A stretch of 64,000 nucleotides of DNA from RBG-16-34-14 sp963727535 (GTDB lineage: Bacteria > Bacteroidota > Ignavibacteria > Ignavibacteriales > Ignavibacteriaceae): positions 1 to 64,000 of the forward strand of contig CAVSGR010000008.1 of the NCBI GenBank assembly GCA_963727535.1. Direction: 5' to 3'. Each line of letters starts with the position of its first letter. The stretch's first letter is position 1. Below the pieces are notes generated by a model. The model saw only the letters and a program-made list of their open reading frames with translations, made no database searches and was not told the origin of the DNA. Shown one piece after another: positions 20,685 through 29,818 of the stretch. Made by a program: the position numbers and the translations under genes.

Positions 20685-21755
20685 GTGAAAAAAATAATGA
20701 CAATAATTGGGGCAAGACCTCAATTCATAAAATGTGCCCCGGTTTCAAAACAACTAAGGAATCATTTCAAAGAAATTCTTCTTCATACGGGTCAACATTA
20801 TGATAAGAATATGTCGGAGTCTTTCTTTAATGAACTTAACATAAAAAAACCCAACTATAATTTGAATGTTGGTTCCGGCAGCCATGCAGTGCAAACAGCT
20901 ACTATAATGATAAGGCTTGAGAAGGTAGTTAAAAAAAACAATCCCGATTTGATAATAGTTTATGGAGACACAAACAGCACCCTCGCAGGTTCACTTGTTG
21001 GTGCAAAACTAAATGTTCCTATTGCCCATGTTGAAGCTGGTTTAAGAAGTTTTAATAAACGTATGCCAGAAGAATTAAACAGAATTTGTACAGATCATTA
21101 TTCCAAAATTTTATTTTGCACAAGCAAAGTAGCTGTAAACAATTTGAAAAAGGAGGGTATAACTAAAAATGTTTTTTTAGTTGGTGATGTTATGAAAGAT
21201 GCTGTGCTGCAAAACATAAAAAGAATAAATTCAAAGACAACCAGAAAAAAATATAACCTGAGTCCCTATGAAAAATATTTTTTTCTAACCCTTCATAGAC
21301 AGGAAAATACAGATGATATTACTAGATTGTTAAAAATATTTAAGATGTTGCGATTAGCAAAGTTAAAAATTATTTTTCCTGTCCATCCTAGAACTAAAAA
21401 AATTATTAAACGCTATTCGTTGAAATTGCCTAAGAATGTTTTGATTACAAAACCTCTAAGCTATCTTGAAAGTTTAGCACTACAGAAAAATGCACAAACG
21501 GTTATTACTGACAGCGGTGGAATTCAAAAAGAAGCCTGTTTCCTAGGTGTTCCCTGTATAACATTAAGAGATGAAACAGAATGGATAGAAACAGTTCTAA
21601 AAGGATATAACACGATTGTAGGAACTGATTTTAGAAAGTTTAAAATGGCATTAAAAAAATACTCCGTTAAGAAGAAAATCACTTCTAATAGCCTCTACGG
21701 TGATGGAAAAGCTGCTGAGAAAATAGTTAGAATTTTACGAGAGAATATCTTATGA
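20685..21755 (+). CDS. wbpI: WbpI-type UDP-2,3-diacetamido-uronate 2-epimerase (non-hydrolysing epimerase family)
   Basis: 356 residues, intact, GTG start at 20685 since the ATG two bases earlier is closed at once by TGA. Family motifs: TIIGARPQFIKCAPVS, HTGQHYDKNMSESFF, YGDTNSTLAGSLVG, VEAGLRSFNKRMPEE, TLHRQENTDD, FPVHPRT and TDSGGIQKEACFLGVP. The QFIKCA and FNKRMPEE forms are those of WbpI-like enzymes rather than WecB. It should invert C2 of the di-N-acetylated UDP-glucuronate to the manno form. Its stop overlaps the next ATG (ATGA). Confidence 0.8.
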   Translation: MKKIMTIIGARPQFIKCAPVSKQLRNHFKEILLHTGQHYDKNMSESFFNELNIKKPNYNLNVGSGSHAVQTATIMIRLEKVVKKNNPDLIIVYGDTNSTLAGSLVGAKLNVPIAHVEAGLRSFNKRMPEELNRICTDHYSKILFCTSKVAVNNLKKEGITKNVFLVGDVMKDAVLQNIKRINSKTTRKKYNLSPYEKYFFLTLHRQENTDDITRLLKIFKMLRLAKLKIIFPVHPRTKKIIKRYSLKLPKNVLITKPLSYLESLALQKNAQTVITDSGGIQKEACFLGVPCITLRDETEWIETVLKGYNTIVGTDFRKFKMALKKYSVKKKITSNSLYGDGKAAEKIVRILRENIL

Positions 21756-22747
21756 AAGAAATAAAACTTGCAATAATGGGAACTGGAAGATGGGGAATTA
21801 ATCATGTTAAAACTGCATTTGATTTGTTAGGTGAAAATCTAAAGATAGTATGTGATATTAATGAAAAGAAAAAAGAAGAAATTGAATCAATATCTAAATC
21901 AATAAAATTCAGTACTGACATAGATTCTATTTTAACTGACAAAGAAATTAACGCTGTTATTATTGCAACTCCTGCTGAAACACATTATGAGATGGCTAAA
22001 AAGTCTTTACTAAATAATAAGAATGTCTTGGTAGAAAAACCTATAACATTACTTACAGAAGAAGCTGAGCAACTAATTGAATTAGCAAATTATTACAAGA
22101 AAAAATTAATGGTTGGCCACGTTTTACTATATCACCCGGCAATAATTAAACTAAAGGAAATGCTAAATGACGATAAGATAGGTAACGTTCAATATATTTA
22201 TAGTAATAGGCTCAATCTAGGTTCCATTAGGAGAGAAGAAAATATTTTATGGAGTTTTGCCCCGCACGATATATCAATCATACAATATTTATTAGAAAGT
22301 AAACCAATCAAAATTGATGCGCACGGGGCAAGTTTTTTGCAAAGTAAAATTGAAGATACTACACTTACGTATTTACATTATCCCAATAATATCCATGCTC
22401 ACATTTTTGTAAGCTGGTTGCATCCGTTTAAGGAACATAGACTGGTAGTTATTGGTAACAAAGGTATGATTGTTTTTGAAGATTCTCTCCCAAAAGATAA
22501 GTTGAAATACTATCCAAAAGGTTTTACAAAAATAAATCAGCAGTTAACAAAATTTGAAGGCGATTTTGAAACAATAGATTTTGACAAGCTGTCCCCTCTT
22601 GAGGAAGAACAAAAACATTTCTTTAATAGCATTATAAATAACACGGAACCATTAACTAATGGCAATCATGCTTTAGAAGTGCTTAAGATTTTGGAAGAAG
22701 CCCAAAAAAGGCTTCATAAGTTTGACACTATGAATTTAGAAATGTAG
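21752..22747 (+). CDS. wbpB: Gfo/Idh/MocA-family oxidoreductase, WbpB-like
   Basis: 331 residues, intact. The N-terminal NAD site is MGTGRWGINHVKTA, the EKP motif appears as VLVEKPITLLTEEAE, and FAPHDISIIQYLL in the C-terminal domain matches the WbpB subgroup, as does NRLNLGSIRREENILW before it. WbpB oxidises C3 of UDP-GlcNAcA to the 3-keto sugar, which WbpE then aminates. It overlaps the WbpI-like gene by four bases. A second paralogue is at 28748 with the matching NLGIFQKDINVVWDLAPHD segment. Confidence 0.83.
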   Translation: MKEIKLAIMGTGRWGINHVKTAFDLLGENLKIVCDINEKKKEEIESISKSIKFSTDIDSILTDKEINAVIIATPAETHYEMAKKSLLNNKNVLVEKPITLLTEEAEQLIELANYYKKKLMVGHVLLYHPAIIKLKEMLNDDKIGNVQYIYSNRLNLGSIRREENILWSFAPHDISIIQYLLESKPIKIDAHGASFLQSKIEDTTLTYLHYPNNIHAHIFVSWLHPFKEHRLVVIGNKGMIVFEDSLPKDKLKYYPKGFTKINQQLTKFEGDFETIDFDKLSPLEEEQKHFFNSIINNTEPLTNGNHALEVLKILEEAQKRLHKFDTMNLEM

Positions 22748-22757
22748 TTTATGGATT

Positions 22758-22886
22758 ATGAAAATAAGTAGATTAAGTACGGTGTTTTTGGGTTTCATTC
22801 TACTGCTATATTCAATAAGTTTATTACTATTAAAAAAATTCGAAAGATTTATTTTTAATTTAATTGGCTTAATTATTGCTATTTAG
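22758..22886 (+). CDS. Possible small membrane protein, 42 residues
   Basis: A short frame starting MKISRLSTVFLGFILLLYS and ending in LIGLIIAI, almost wholly hydrophobic with one Lys/Arg-rich break (LKKFER) that would give two membrane-spanning or dipping segments. It fills the gap between the oxidoreductase and the SLBB protein. It has no strong ribosome binding site and no family that I recognise. It could be chance in AT-rich DNA or a remnant of a longer membrane protein. Confidence 0.25.
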   Translation: MKISRLSTVFLGFILLLYSISLLLLKKFERFIFNLIGLIIAI

Positions 22887-22908
22887 TTTTATTAAAATTG
22901 GATGAGAA

Positions 22909-23412
22909 ATGAAAAGACTATTTATTTTTTGCTTCATAATATTTGCGATACCCCTTTTCGCCCAAGTTGATCAGCAAATAGGCAGAACAATGGGTCAACC
23001 TAATTATTACAGCGGGAATTATTATGATTACTCAGACCCCACTACAATAAATGTTAAGGTATCTATCTGGGGTTATGTAAGATCACCTGGTAAATATATT
23101 ATACCTATTTATACTACTGTTCCGGATCTAATATCGTACGCCGGCGGACCGGTTGAGCAAGCAAACCTGGACGATGCACGCATATACAGACTAGATAAGA
23201 ATTCAAATCAAGAATTAATAAAACTAAATTACACTGATTTATTACACGAGGACCAACTAAATACAAACAAAGTTAACCCCAATTTAAAAGCTGGAGATAT
23301 TTTAATAGTCCCCGGTTCTCCCAAATATTATTTTAGAGATTATTTAGGTGTTGTTGCATCTATTTTATCAACTCTAGTTACATTAACAGTATTAATAATA
23401 AATATCAAATAA
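22909..23412 (+). CDS. SLBB-domain polysaccharide export protein with C-terminal membrane anchor
   Basis: 167 residues, intact. The signal peptide is MKRLFIFCFIIFAIPLFAQ. The SLBB domain occupies residues about 43-140, with VSIWGYVRSPGKYIIP and DLISYAGGPVEQANLDDARIYR. At the C-terminus (about 148-167) comes one hydrophobic helix, GVVASILSTLVTLTVLIINI. Wza-type proteins normally have an N-terminal poly-export domain before SLBB. That domain is missing here, so this is a short SLBB adaptor rather than a complete outer-membrane channel. It is directly upstream of the Wzc-like kinase. The partner pore is not in the window. Confidence 0.75.
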   Translation: MKRLFIFCFIIFAIPLFAQVDQQIGRTMGQPNYYSGNYYDYSDPTTINVKVSIWGYVRSPGKYIIPIYTTVPDLISYAGGPVEQANLDDARIYRLDKNSNQELIKLNYTDLLHEDQLNTNKVNPNLKAGDILIVPGSPKYYFRDYLGVVASILSTLVTLTVLIINIK

Positions 23413-23426
23413 CAACTTACGTTAAA

Positions 23427-25678
23427 ATGAATAAAACTAATAGCTCCGTAAAAATTTAAATCAGAGCATTTTAAAAGAATATATAAGATTAATAAAAGCT
23501 AATTTTGCTTACTTTACTAATCATAAACATTATTATAGCAATCGTTGCAACAATTTATGCCATTACGGCTAAGGGATATTTACACTGCAACAACAGACAT
23601 AAAAATTACCTCCCCACAAGGAAGTATTCTAACATCTCCAGTTATTCCTAATTCTGGAAATTTAGGATTTGGTAGCGATCTATTAATTGCCAATGAGATA
23701 CAAACTGTTAAGTATAATTATACAATAAGAGAACAAGTTGCCAATGCTATAATAGATTCGGCTAAAGCAGACTCTCCTTCTGATTTTCCTTTAATTGTTA
23801 ACGATGAGAATCCTAAATCCAATAGGAAATTAAAAGATTTCGACGATATAATTGACATTCTTGAAAATAATGTTGAAGTGGAACAAATTGGAAATTTAGA
23901 TTTTATTTCGATTTCTGTTGAATCACCATCTCCCAAAGAAGCATCTGCAATAGCAAATGCCTACGCCCAAGCATACAAAACATTTAATTTAATGGTAAAC
24001 AGAAACGAGCTTACAACAATCAGAAAAACATTAGAGGAACAAAGGAAAGAAAAATTAAGTGATCTTATTAACGCAGAAAATAATATAAAAGCATACCAAT
24101 TAAAGGGTGGTGTAATACAATTAGATGAACAGGCAAAACTTTTAATTGATAAACTATCGGATTATGAAGCACAAAGGAACACAACACAAATAGATTTATC
24201 AATTCTTAAAGGATCGCTTGAAAAATATAAAAATGAATTAAAACAAAGAGATCCTTCACTAATAAGCTATTTAGAGTCTAAAACTTCGGAACCATATTTA
24301 ACTCAGCTTCAAACTCAAATAGCTCAACTGGAAACGCAAAAAGATATGGCTCTTTCAGGATCCTCGGGATCAAAAGTTAATTCTGAAGTTATAAACGATT
24401 ATAATAACAGAATCGATGATTTAAAAGACAAATTGAATAAGAGTATAGCTAAATATCAATCTATGATACTTTCTTCCAGTCCTGAAGAAATAAAAGATTT
24501 AACTCAAAAGGTTTTTGAAACCGAAGTAAAATACCAGGCGCAATTATCTTCTTATAATCAGTTAGGACAAATTATTTCTTCTTATGAAGGTAAATTTAAT
24601 AATTTACCTGGAAGAACTTTAGATCTGGCAAGATTAGAAAGGGAAAGATCAGTTATGAAAAATTATATCTACGACTTTAGAAGAAAAATACCAGGAAGCT
24701 CAGATTAACGAACAATCAATGCCTCGGAAATATTTTTATTATGAATTATGCATATCCACCTCAAAGTCCGATCAAACCGAATCGCAATTAATAATTATTA
24801 TTATGGGGTTATTATGTAGGCATTTGTTTTGATTTAGGTTTTATTTATATGAAAGATTATCTCAACAAGAACAATAAAAACTCCAGACGATATTGATGAG
24901 CTAGGTTCAACCCTCTTAACATGGATACCAAGAGCAAAGAAAAATACTGGTGACCCCTCATTAATAGTATTTAATAATAGTGACTTTGCAACCATTGAGT
25001 CTTTCAGAGCATTAAGAACCAGAATTCAATTTTCAAAAAGGAAATCAGATGCGAAGACTATTTTAATAACTTCTTCTGCTCCCGGTGATGGGAAGACAAT
25101 GGTTGCTATTAACTTAGCAAGTAGCTTTGCCAGAGATGATAAGAGAACAATTATAATTGACTGTGACCTCCGAAAACCACGCCTTCATTCTATAATGGGA
25201 GATTCTGTAACACCTGGTTTATCCGATTATCTGTTTGGTAGAACAACAAAAGAAAATATCGTTAGAACTTCAAAATTAGCAAAGTTAGACTATGTGACCG
25301 CAGGTACAATTCAAAGTAATTCCTCTGAGGTTTTGAATTCTATAAAAACGGCAACTTTATTTCAAAAAGTTGAGAGAAGACTATGATATAGTAATTATAG
25401 ATTCTGCTCCAATATTGGCAGTTGCTGATACAGAGGTTCTTTCTAATTTTGTGGATGCAAGTATTTTGGTCGTTTCTGCTAATACTACTGAACTTGAATG
25501 GGCTAAACAATCTATTAATCTTTTGTCTCACGAACAGAGCACTTTGTTAGGTATTGTATTAAATAATTATGACTTCAAGTTCGGATATCCATCTAACTAT
25601 AAATATTATGATTACTATTATTCGACGGATGAATCAAATAAGAAAAAACAAAACAGGAGACAGAGAAACAGTTCGTAA
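23427..25678 (+). CDS. Wzc-like tyrosine kinase and chain-length regulator (BY-kinase), frameshifted
   Basis: Inner-membrane protein controlling polymer length and export, expected about 745 residues. The start is ATG 23427 (MNKTNSS), the first membrane helix is IINIIIAIVATIYAITA (about 23525), and then comes a periplasmic Wzz domain with long coiled coils (about 24000-24650). The second helix, preceded by the proline-rich YPPQSPIKPN of Wzz proteins, falls at about 24745-24850. The kinase domain holds Walker A SAPGDGKT, Walker A' IIDCDLRKPR and Walker B IVIIDSAPI. The tyrosine cluster YKYYDYYYS is near the C-terminus. Breaks are near 23455, 24690, 24770-24880 and 25370; the one at 24690 is an extra A in an A run. 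Confidence 0.87.
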
Positions 25679-25699
25679 GAAAGAATTAAATTTTTAATA

Positions 25700-25732
25700 A
25701 AAAAACTCGAAATCACTTTCGAGTTTTTTTTT
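25700..25732 (+). terminator. Rho-independent terminator
   Basis: Perfect 8-base stem ACTCGAAA/TTTCGAGT around a four-base loop (25705-25724), followed directly by a T run to 25732. It lies about 25 bases after the Wzc-like gene and ends the first polysaccharide operon. Confidence 0.9.
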
Positions 25733-25812
25733 GCCTTTTCCCTTTCAGATTTTGACATTTTATTAGCATATTATTTATTGTATTTTAATGATTATTTGAA
25801 ATATTTTTTGTT

Positions 25813-27250
25813 ATGAAAAGTTATTGGTCACTCATAATAATTTTATTGATAACCTCTCAAGGGTTATGTCAAATAAATAATACGCGTAAACTTCATGCTT
25901 TTTCGGGTACGACAGTAGTTTCTCTTGATGGTGGATTCACTTTAGGTAAAAGCGATTATAAATACACAAAACTTGGCGGAAGACTTACTATGGGGATTGA
26001 ATACTATTTACCTACTTCAAGTATTCATATTTTAGGTTTTAGAGCCTTTGGGGGCGGTCAGCAGATTTACAGTAAAGAAACCGGTAAAGTCGTTGATGTC
26101 CCCGACATAGGTTCAATACTACTTCCCGATCTTATAAAAACTGAAATGTATATTGCTGGTGTTGGAATTATATATTCTATTTCAATAAAGGATAGATTTT
26201 TCCCCTATATTTCCGGGGGGCTTAGCAATATTTGGTTTAGTCCCAAAAAAGAAAATGGAGAAAGGGCAATGTTCAATGCACTCGACAAATATAAAAGAAA
26301 TGCCTTAGTTTATGATTTTGATATTGGGATTAAATATCAGATAATTAATAACTTAAGCGTAAAATTAGAAGGGGGGTTCCACTTTCCTAATACCGATAAT
26401 TTAGATGATATTGCTACTGGAAAAGATAAAGATTTTTATGCAACTGGAATAATAGGAATATCATATTCCTTTTTTGGCAAAAAAGATAGCGACGGAGATG
26501 GAATATTGGACGATGTTGACAAGTGTCCTGATCAACCTGAAGATTTCGACGGTTTCCAGGACGATGATGGATGCCCCGATCTCGATAATGACGGTGATGG
26601 AATTCCAGATATTATGGACAGATGCCCAGAATACTCCTGAAGACTTTGATGGTTTCCAGGATGATGATGGATGTCCCGATATTGATAACGATAGGGACGG
26701 AATACCCGATTCTTTAGATCAATGCCCAAACGAAGCTGAAGACTATTGATGGATTTCAAGGATGATGATGGATGCCCGGACTTAGATAATGATTCGGATG
26801 GTGTATGCTGATTCTGTGGATAATTGTCCAAATGTCCCAGGACCAATAGCAAACAAGGGATGTCCAGATGAATCACAAAACGATTCAACATATACTACAG
26901 CTCCTAAAGAGATAGTTATAGAGGATGAAGCTACATTTGTTTCTGGGAAAGCAGATATTTTACCGGCAGCGCATTCAGAACTAAATAGAATAGTAAAACT
27001 ACTTCTATTATACCCTGATGTAAACTGGAGAATTGAAGGATATACTGATAAGGTTGAAACTGAAAACTTGATGGTTCGTCCTTTATCTTTGAGAAGAGCG
27101 GAAGCAATACTAAATTATTTTGTCTCAAGTGGATTGCCTTCATTTCAATTCAGAGTATATGACATGGGAGACAAATTCCCTATTGCAAATAATAATACCG
27201 AATTTGGAAGAAAGAAAAATAGACGTGTTGTCTTAGTAAGAGAAAACTAA
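25813..27250 (+). CDS. OmpA-family outer membrane protein with thrombospondin type 3 repeats (frameshifted)
   Basis: About 478 residues. The signal peptide is MKSYWSLIIILLITSQGLCQ, and residues 25-225 form an N-terminal beta-barrel-like domain rich in aromatic and glycine strands. Then come about three and a half Asp-rich TSP3 repeats (from 26485), each ending DGFQDDDGCPD, which bind calcium as a rigid stalk. The C-terminal OmpA domain (26930-27250) has FVSGKADILPAAHSEL, RIEGYTD, SLRRAEAILNYF and GRKKNRRVVLV, which bind peptidoglycan. Breaks at about 26630, 26745 and 26805 sit in the repeats. It follows the export operon's terminator, so it has its own promoter or read-through. Confidence 0.85.
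26485..26870 (+). repeat. Tandem TSP3 calcium-binding repeats, about 99-base unit
   Basis: Units begin with GAT at 26485, 26584, 26684 and 26785. The first is 99 bases, while the second is 100 and the third 101, so the extra bases are the frameshifts. Each unit encodes D-x-D-x-D-G-I-x-D-x-x-D-x-C-P, then E-D-x-D-G-F-Q-D-D-D-G-C-P-D. The fourth is partial. Coding repeats, not CRISPR. Confidence 0.85.
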
Positions 27251-27429
27251 CTCTAATTAACAAGATCACAGATTATCGTTTCGTCTCTTTTTTAGAAAGA
27301 TTTTTTTACCGGTAATTCTTTAAAAGTAACGAACCCTTTCCAGCCGAAAACCTATTTTTTAGTCATAAAATGCGCTTTTTGATGGCATAATTGTTTATGA
27401 ATACTTATATAAAATTAAGGAGAATAAAT

Positions 27430-27591
27430 ATGCTAGAATATCAAAAGATTCAGACAATGAACGAAGCGTTTGAAGATGAAAATTCAGGATTATTACCTCG
27501 TGTAAAAATTAAAGATATGATTAAATTCAATATGAGTGTAGCATATTTTATTGTACTCACATTTTTTATCGCAAAACTGATTTTGGCTTAA
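27430..27591 (+). CDS. Small single-span membrane protein, 53 residues
   Basis: The ATG at 27430 is chosen over the one at 27391 because it has a strong AAGGAG Shine-Dalgarno sequence seven bases upstream. The protein starts MLEYQKIQTMNEAFEDE, has a polar charged half, and ends in the hydrophobic helix MSVAYFIVLTFFIAKLILA. It is followed 23 bases later by a GAAA-loop terminator, so it forms its own short transcript. Family not recognised. The lipid-facing helix at the very C-terminus suggests a tail-anchored inner-membrane peptide. Confidence 0.7.
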   Translation: MLEYQKIQTMNEAFEDENSGLLPRVKIKDMIKFNMSVAYFIVLTFFIAKLILA

Positions 27592-27614
27592 CAAAACTAA
27601 GATAAACTAATAAC

Positions 27615-27650
27615 AAAAAAGCCTCAGAGAAATCTGAGGCTTTTTTGTTT
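27615..27650 (+). terminator. Rho-independent terminator
   Basis: Eight-base perfect stem GCCTCAGA/TCTGAGGC closed by a GAAA tetraloop (27621-27640), with six A before it and a T-rich tail after it. The flanking A and T runs make it work in both directions. It ends the small membrane-protein gene. Confidence 0.92.
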
Positions 27651-27661
27651 TAAAGGTTGTA

Positions 27662-28260
27662 TTGCCCTGAAATAGGTTGACAGAAAAGAAATACCCCAAA
27701 TAGGTGGTAAAAAGATGTATCATTTATTGAAATCAAAATTTAACAGATCAGCAATAAAAATAGGCAGGGACAGACTCCTTGATATTTTGAGAGAAACTAA
27801 GCTTTTAATAAGAGGTAAGAAAAGATACCGGATGACTACAAATTCAAAGTATATCTTTAAGAAATACCCAAAACCTCATTAAAGATCTTCAGACATACAA
27901 GAAAGATCAGGTATGGGTAAGTGATATAACTTATATAAGAACCGATGAAGGTTTTGCTTATGAGCAATGATAACAGACGTTTTCAGCAGGAAAATAGTTG
28001 GGAGATAGATATCCACTGATCTTGTACTGGAAGCATTGCATCAGGCTCTGAGGCAAAGGAAAGATTATTCTACTTTAATACATCATTCCGACAGAGGTAT
28101 TCAATACTGCAGCAGTGATTATATCAATATGCTTGAATCAAATGATATACGAATAAGTATGACAGAAAAACTCTGATCCATATGAAAATGCACTTGCTGA
28201 GAGGATAAACAGAACAATAAAAAAGGAATTTATTATCAACGAGAGGGTCAGGACTTTATC
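27662..28260 (+). mobile_element. Decayed IS3-family insertion sequence (orfB remnant)
   Basis: The sequence beginning TTGCCCTGAAATAGGTTGAC resembles an IS3-family terminal repeat. An orfB-like transposase follows from about 27715 in several frames: FNRSAIKIGRDRLLDILRE, then a degraded KYPK segment, QVWVSDITYIRTDEGFAY (about 27910), AMITDVFSRKIVG, LIHHSDRGIQYCSSDYINML (about 28079) and ENALAERINRTIKKEFI. These are the DDE integrase-core strands. orfA is missing and the right end is cut before the last about 50 residues of orfB, just where the next convergent gene ends. No right terminal repeat or target duplication was found, so it is immobile. Confidence 0.85.
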
Positions 28261-28266
28261 TATAAA

Positions 28267-28737
28267 TTATTCTATTGAGCGGATAACTTTGGCGGGAACA
28301 CCAGCGACAACAACATTAGAGGGGATATCCTTTGTAACTACCGAACCTGCTCCTATAACTGCATTCTCTCCTACTGTTACCCCACATAAAATTGTGGCAG
28401 ATGATCCAATAGAAGCTCCCTTTTTTACAAGAGTTTTTACAACTTTCCAATCTTCCTCTGATTGCATTGAACCATTCGTATTTGTTGCATGTGGATACTT
28501 ATCATTAATGAAAGTTACGTTGTGACCAATAAAAACATTATCTTCTATCTCAACTCCCTCACAGATGAATGTGTGGGAAGATATCTTACAGTTTTTCCCA
28601 ATTATAGAATTTTTTTGAATCTCAACGAAGGTTCCAACTTTACTATTGTCCCCTATCGAGCAACCATATAGATTAACAAAATCAAAAATCTTAACATCTT
28701 TCCCCAATGTAACATTATTAATATTTTTCTTTTCCAT
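28267..28737 (-). CDS. Hexapeptide-repeat N-acetyltransferase (WbpD/QdtC-like)
   Basis: 156 residues, intact. Left-handed beta-helix repeats: GDNSKVGTFVEIQKNSIIG, NCKISSHTFICEGVEIEDNV, then the loop FINDKYPHATNTNG and GASIGSSATILCGVTVG, ending VVAGVPAKVIRSIE. This set matches sugar N-acetyltransferases acting on UDP- or dTDP-amino sugars. It comes after an oxidoreductase and, further up, an aminotransferase. WbpB, WbpE and WbpD act in that order, so 3-keto formation, amination and acetylation of a UDP-uronate is the likeliest series. Compared with the copy at 20079 it is shorter. Confidence 0.82.
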   Translation of the reverse strand: MEKKNINNVTLGKDVKIFDFVNLYGCSIGDNSKVGTFVEIQKNSIIGKNCKISSHTFICEGVEIEDNVFIGHNVTFINDKYPHATNTNGSMQSEEDWKVVKTLVKKGASIGSSATILCGVTVGENAVIGAGSVVTKDIPSNVVVAGVPAKVIRSIE

Positions 28738-28747
28738 ACAGAAATAT

Positions 28748-29774
28748 TTATGCCTCTATAAGACTACCGGAATTAATCTCTACCACTTTTCCTCTTTTCT
28801 TAATTGATTTATTGCTTGCTTCAAGAATCTTGACGACATTTAAGCCGTCTACACCATTAGTAAGTGGTTGCCTGTCTTCCTGGATAGCATCAATAAATTC
28901 TTTTGCTCCTAAAGAAAGCGCCTCTGTCTGAATAATCTTTGGAGAATACATATCCCCTGTTCTATACTGAACAAGAGCCTCATGAATACTTTCCATCGAT
29001 TTCATTTCAACACCGGAATTATACACTTTTATTTTCTCATAGTTTTCCATATCGTCAAAAACAAGCATCTTTTTATCCCCTCCAATAATCATTTTTCTAA
29101 TCTTTACTGGCGAGGTCCAGTTAACATGAAAATGTGCAAAACAATTATCTTCAAAATAAACGGAAAGATGAGCAATGTTTTCCTTACCGTTATAATTCGC
29201 TATTCCATTGGCTGAAACCGCTGCAATCTTATGATGCTCTCCAAGTACATAGTTCATTATTGATAAATCATGAGGGGCAAGATCCCAAACCACGTTAATA
29301 TCTTTTTGGAAAATTCCAAGATTTAATTCTCACAGAGTCAAAATAAAGTATCTTGCCAAGCTCTCCATTGTCAGCAAGTTCCTTCATTTTTTTTACAGCG
29401 CCAGTATAAATAAAAGTATGATCAACAAAAATTTTAAGATTGTTTTTTTCTGCGAGTTCAATTAGTTCTTCAGCCTGAGCCGAGTTAGAAGTAAAAGGCT
29501 TTTCAACCCAAATATGTTTACCTGCTAACAAAGCTTTTTTTGCAAAGTTGAAATGGGTATCTACAGGAGTAGCTATTGCAATTGCATCTGCCTCTCCATT
29601 AATTAAATCATCGCTGCTTTTTGTCATTTCAGCGGCGGGGCATTTTGCTTTTACAAACTTTAGGCGCTCAGATAAAGTATCACAAGCAATAACTTTTGAA
29701 ATTCCATCCTGCGCTAAAAAATTTCTAACTAAGTTTGGACCCCAATATCCCAAACCGATAACTCCAATAATCAT
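28748..29774 (-). CDS. Gfo/Idh/MocA oxidoreductase, WbpB-like (one frameshift)
   Basis: About 342 residues in two frames joined at about 29325, where one extra A sits in a short A run: SVRI reads on as NLGIFQKDINVVW, as in the family. N-terminal NAD site VIGLGYWGPNLVRNF, WVEKPFTSNSAQAEEL with the EKP motif, and WDLAPHDLSIMNYVL. It is followed at ten bases by the acetyltransferase on the same strand. It should oxidise C3 of a UDP-sugar to give the ketone for the aminotransferase at 31664. It is a paralogue of 21752. Confidence 0.85.
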
Positions 29775-29818
29775 TTATATTCTCCAGACTTTTATGTTAC
29801 AATATAAAACAAAACTCA

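Noticed and set aside
26485..26870. CRISPR-like array
   Set aside because: The units are in frame, encode Asp-rich TSP3 motifs and have no spacers.
27391..27429. Upstream ATG (27391) as start of the small membrane protein
   Set aside because: The later ATG at 27430 has a strong AAGGAG at the right distance, whereas the first has none.
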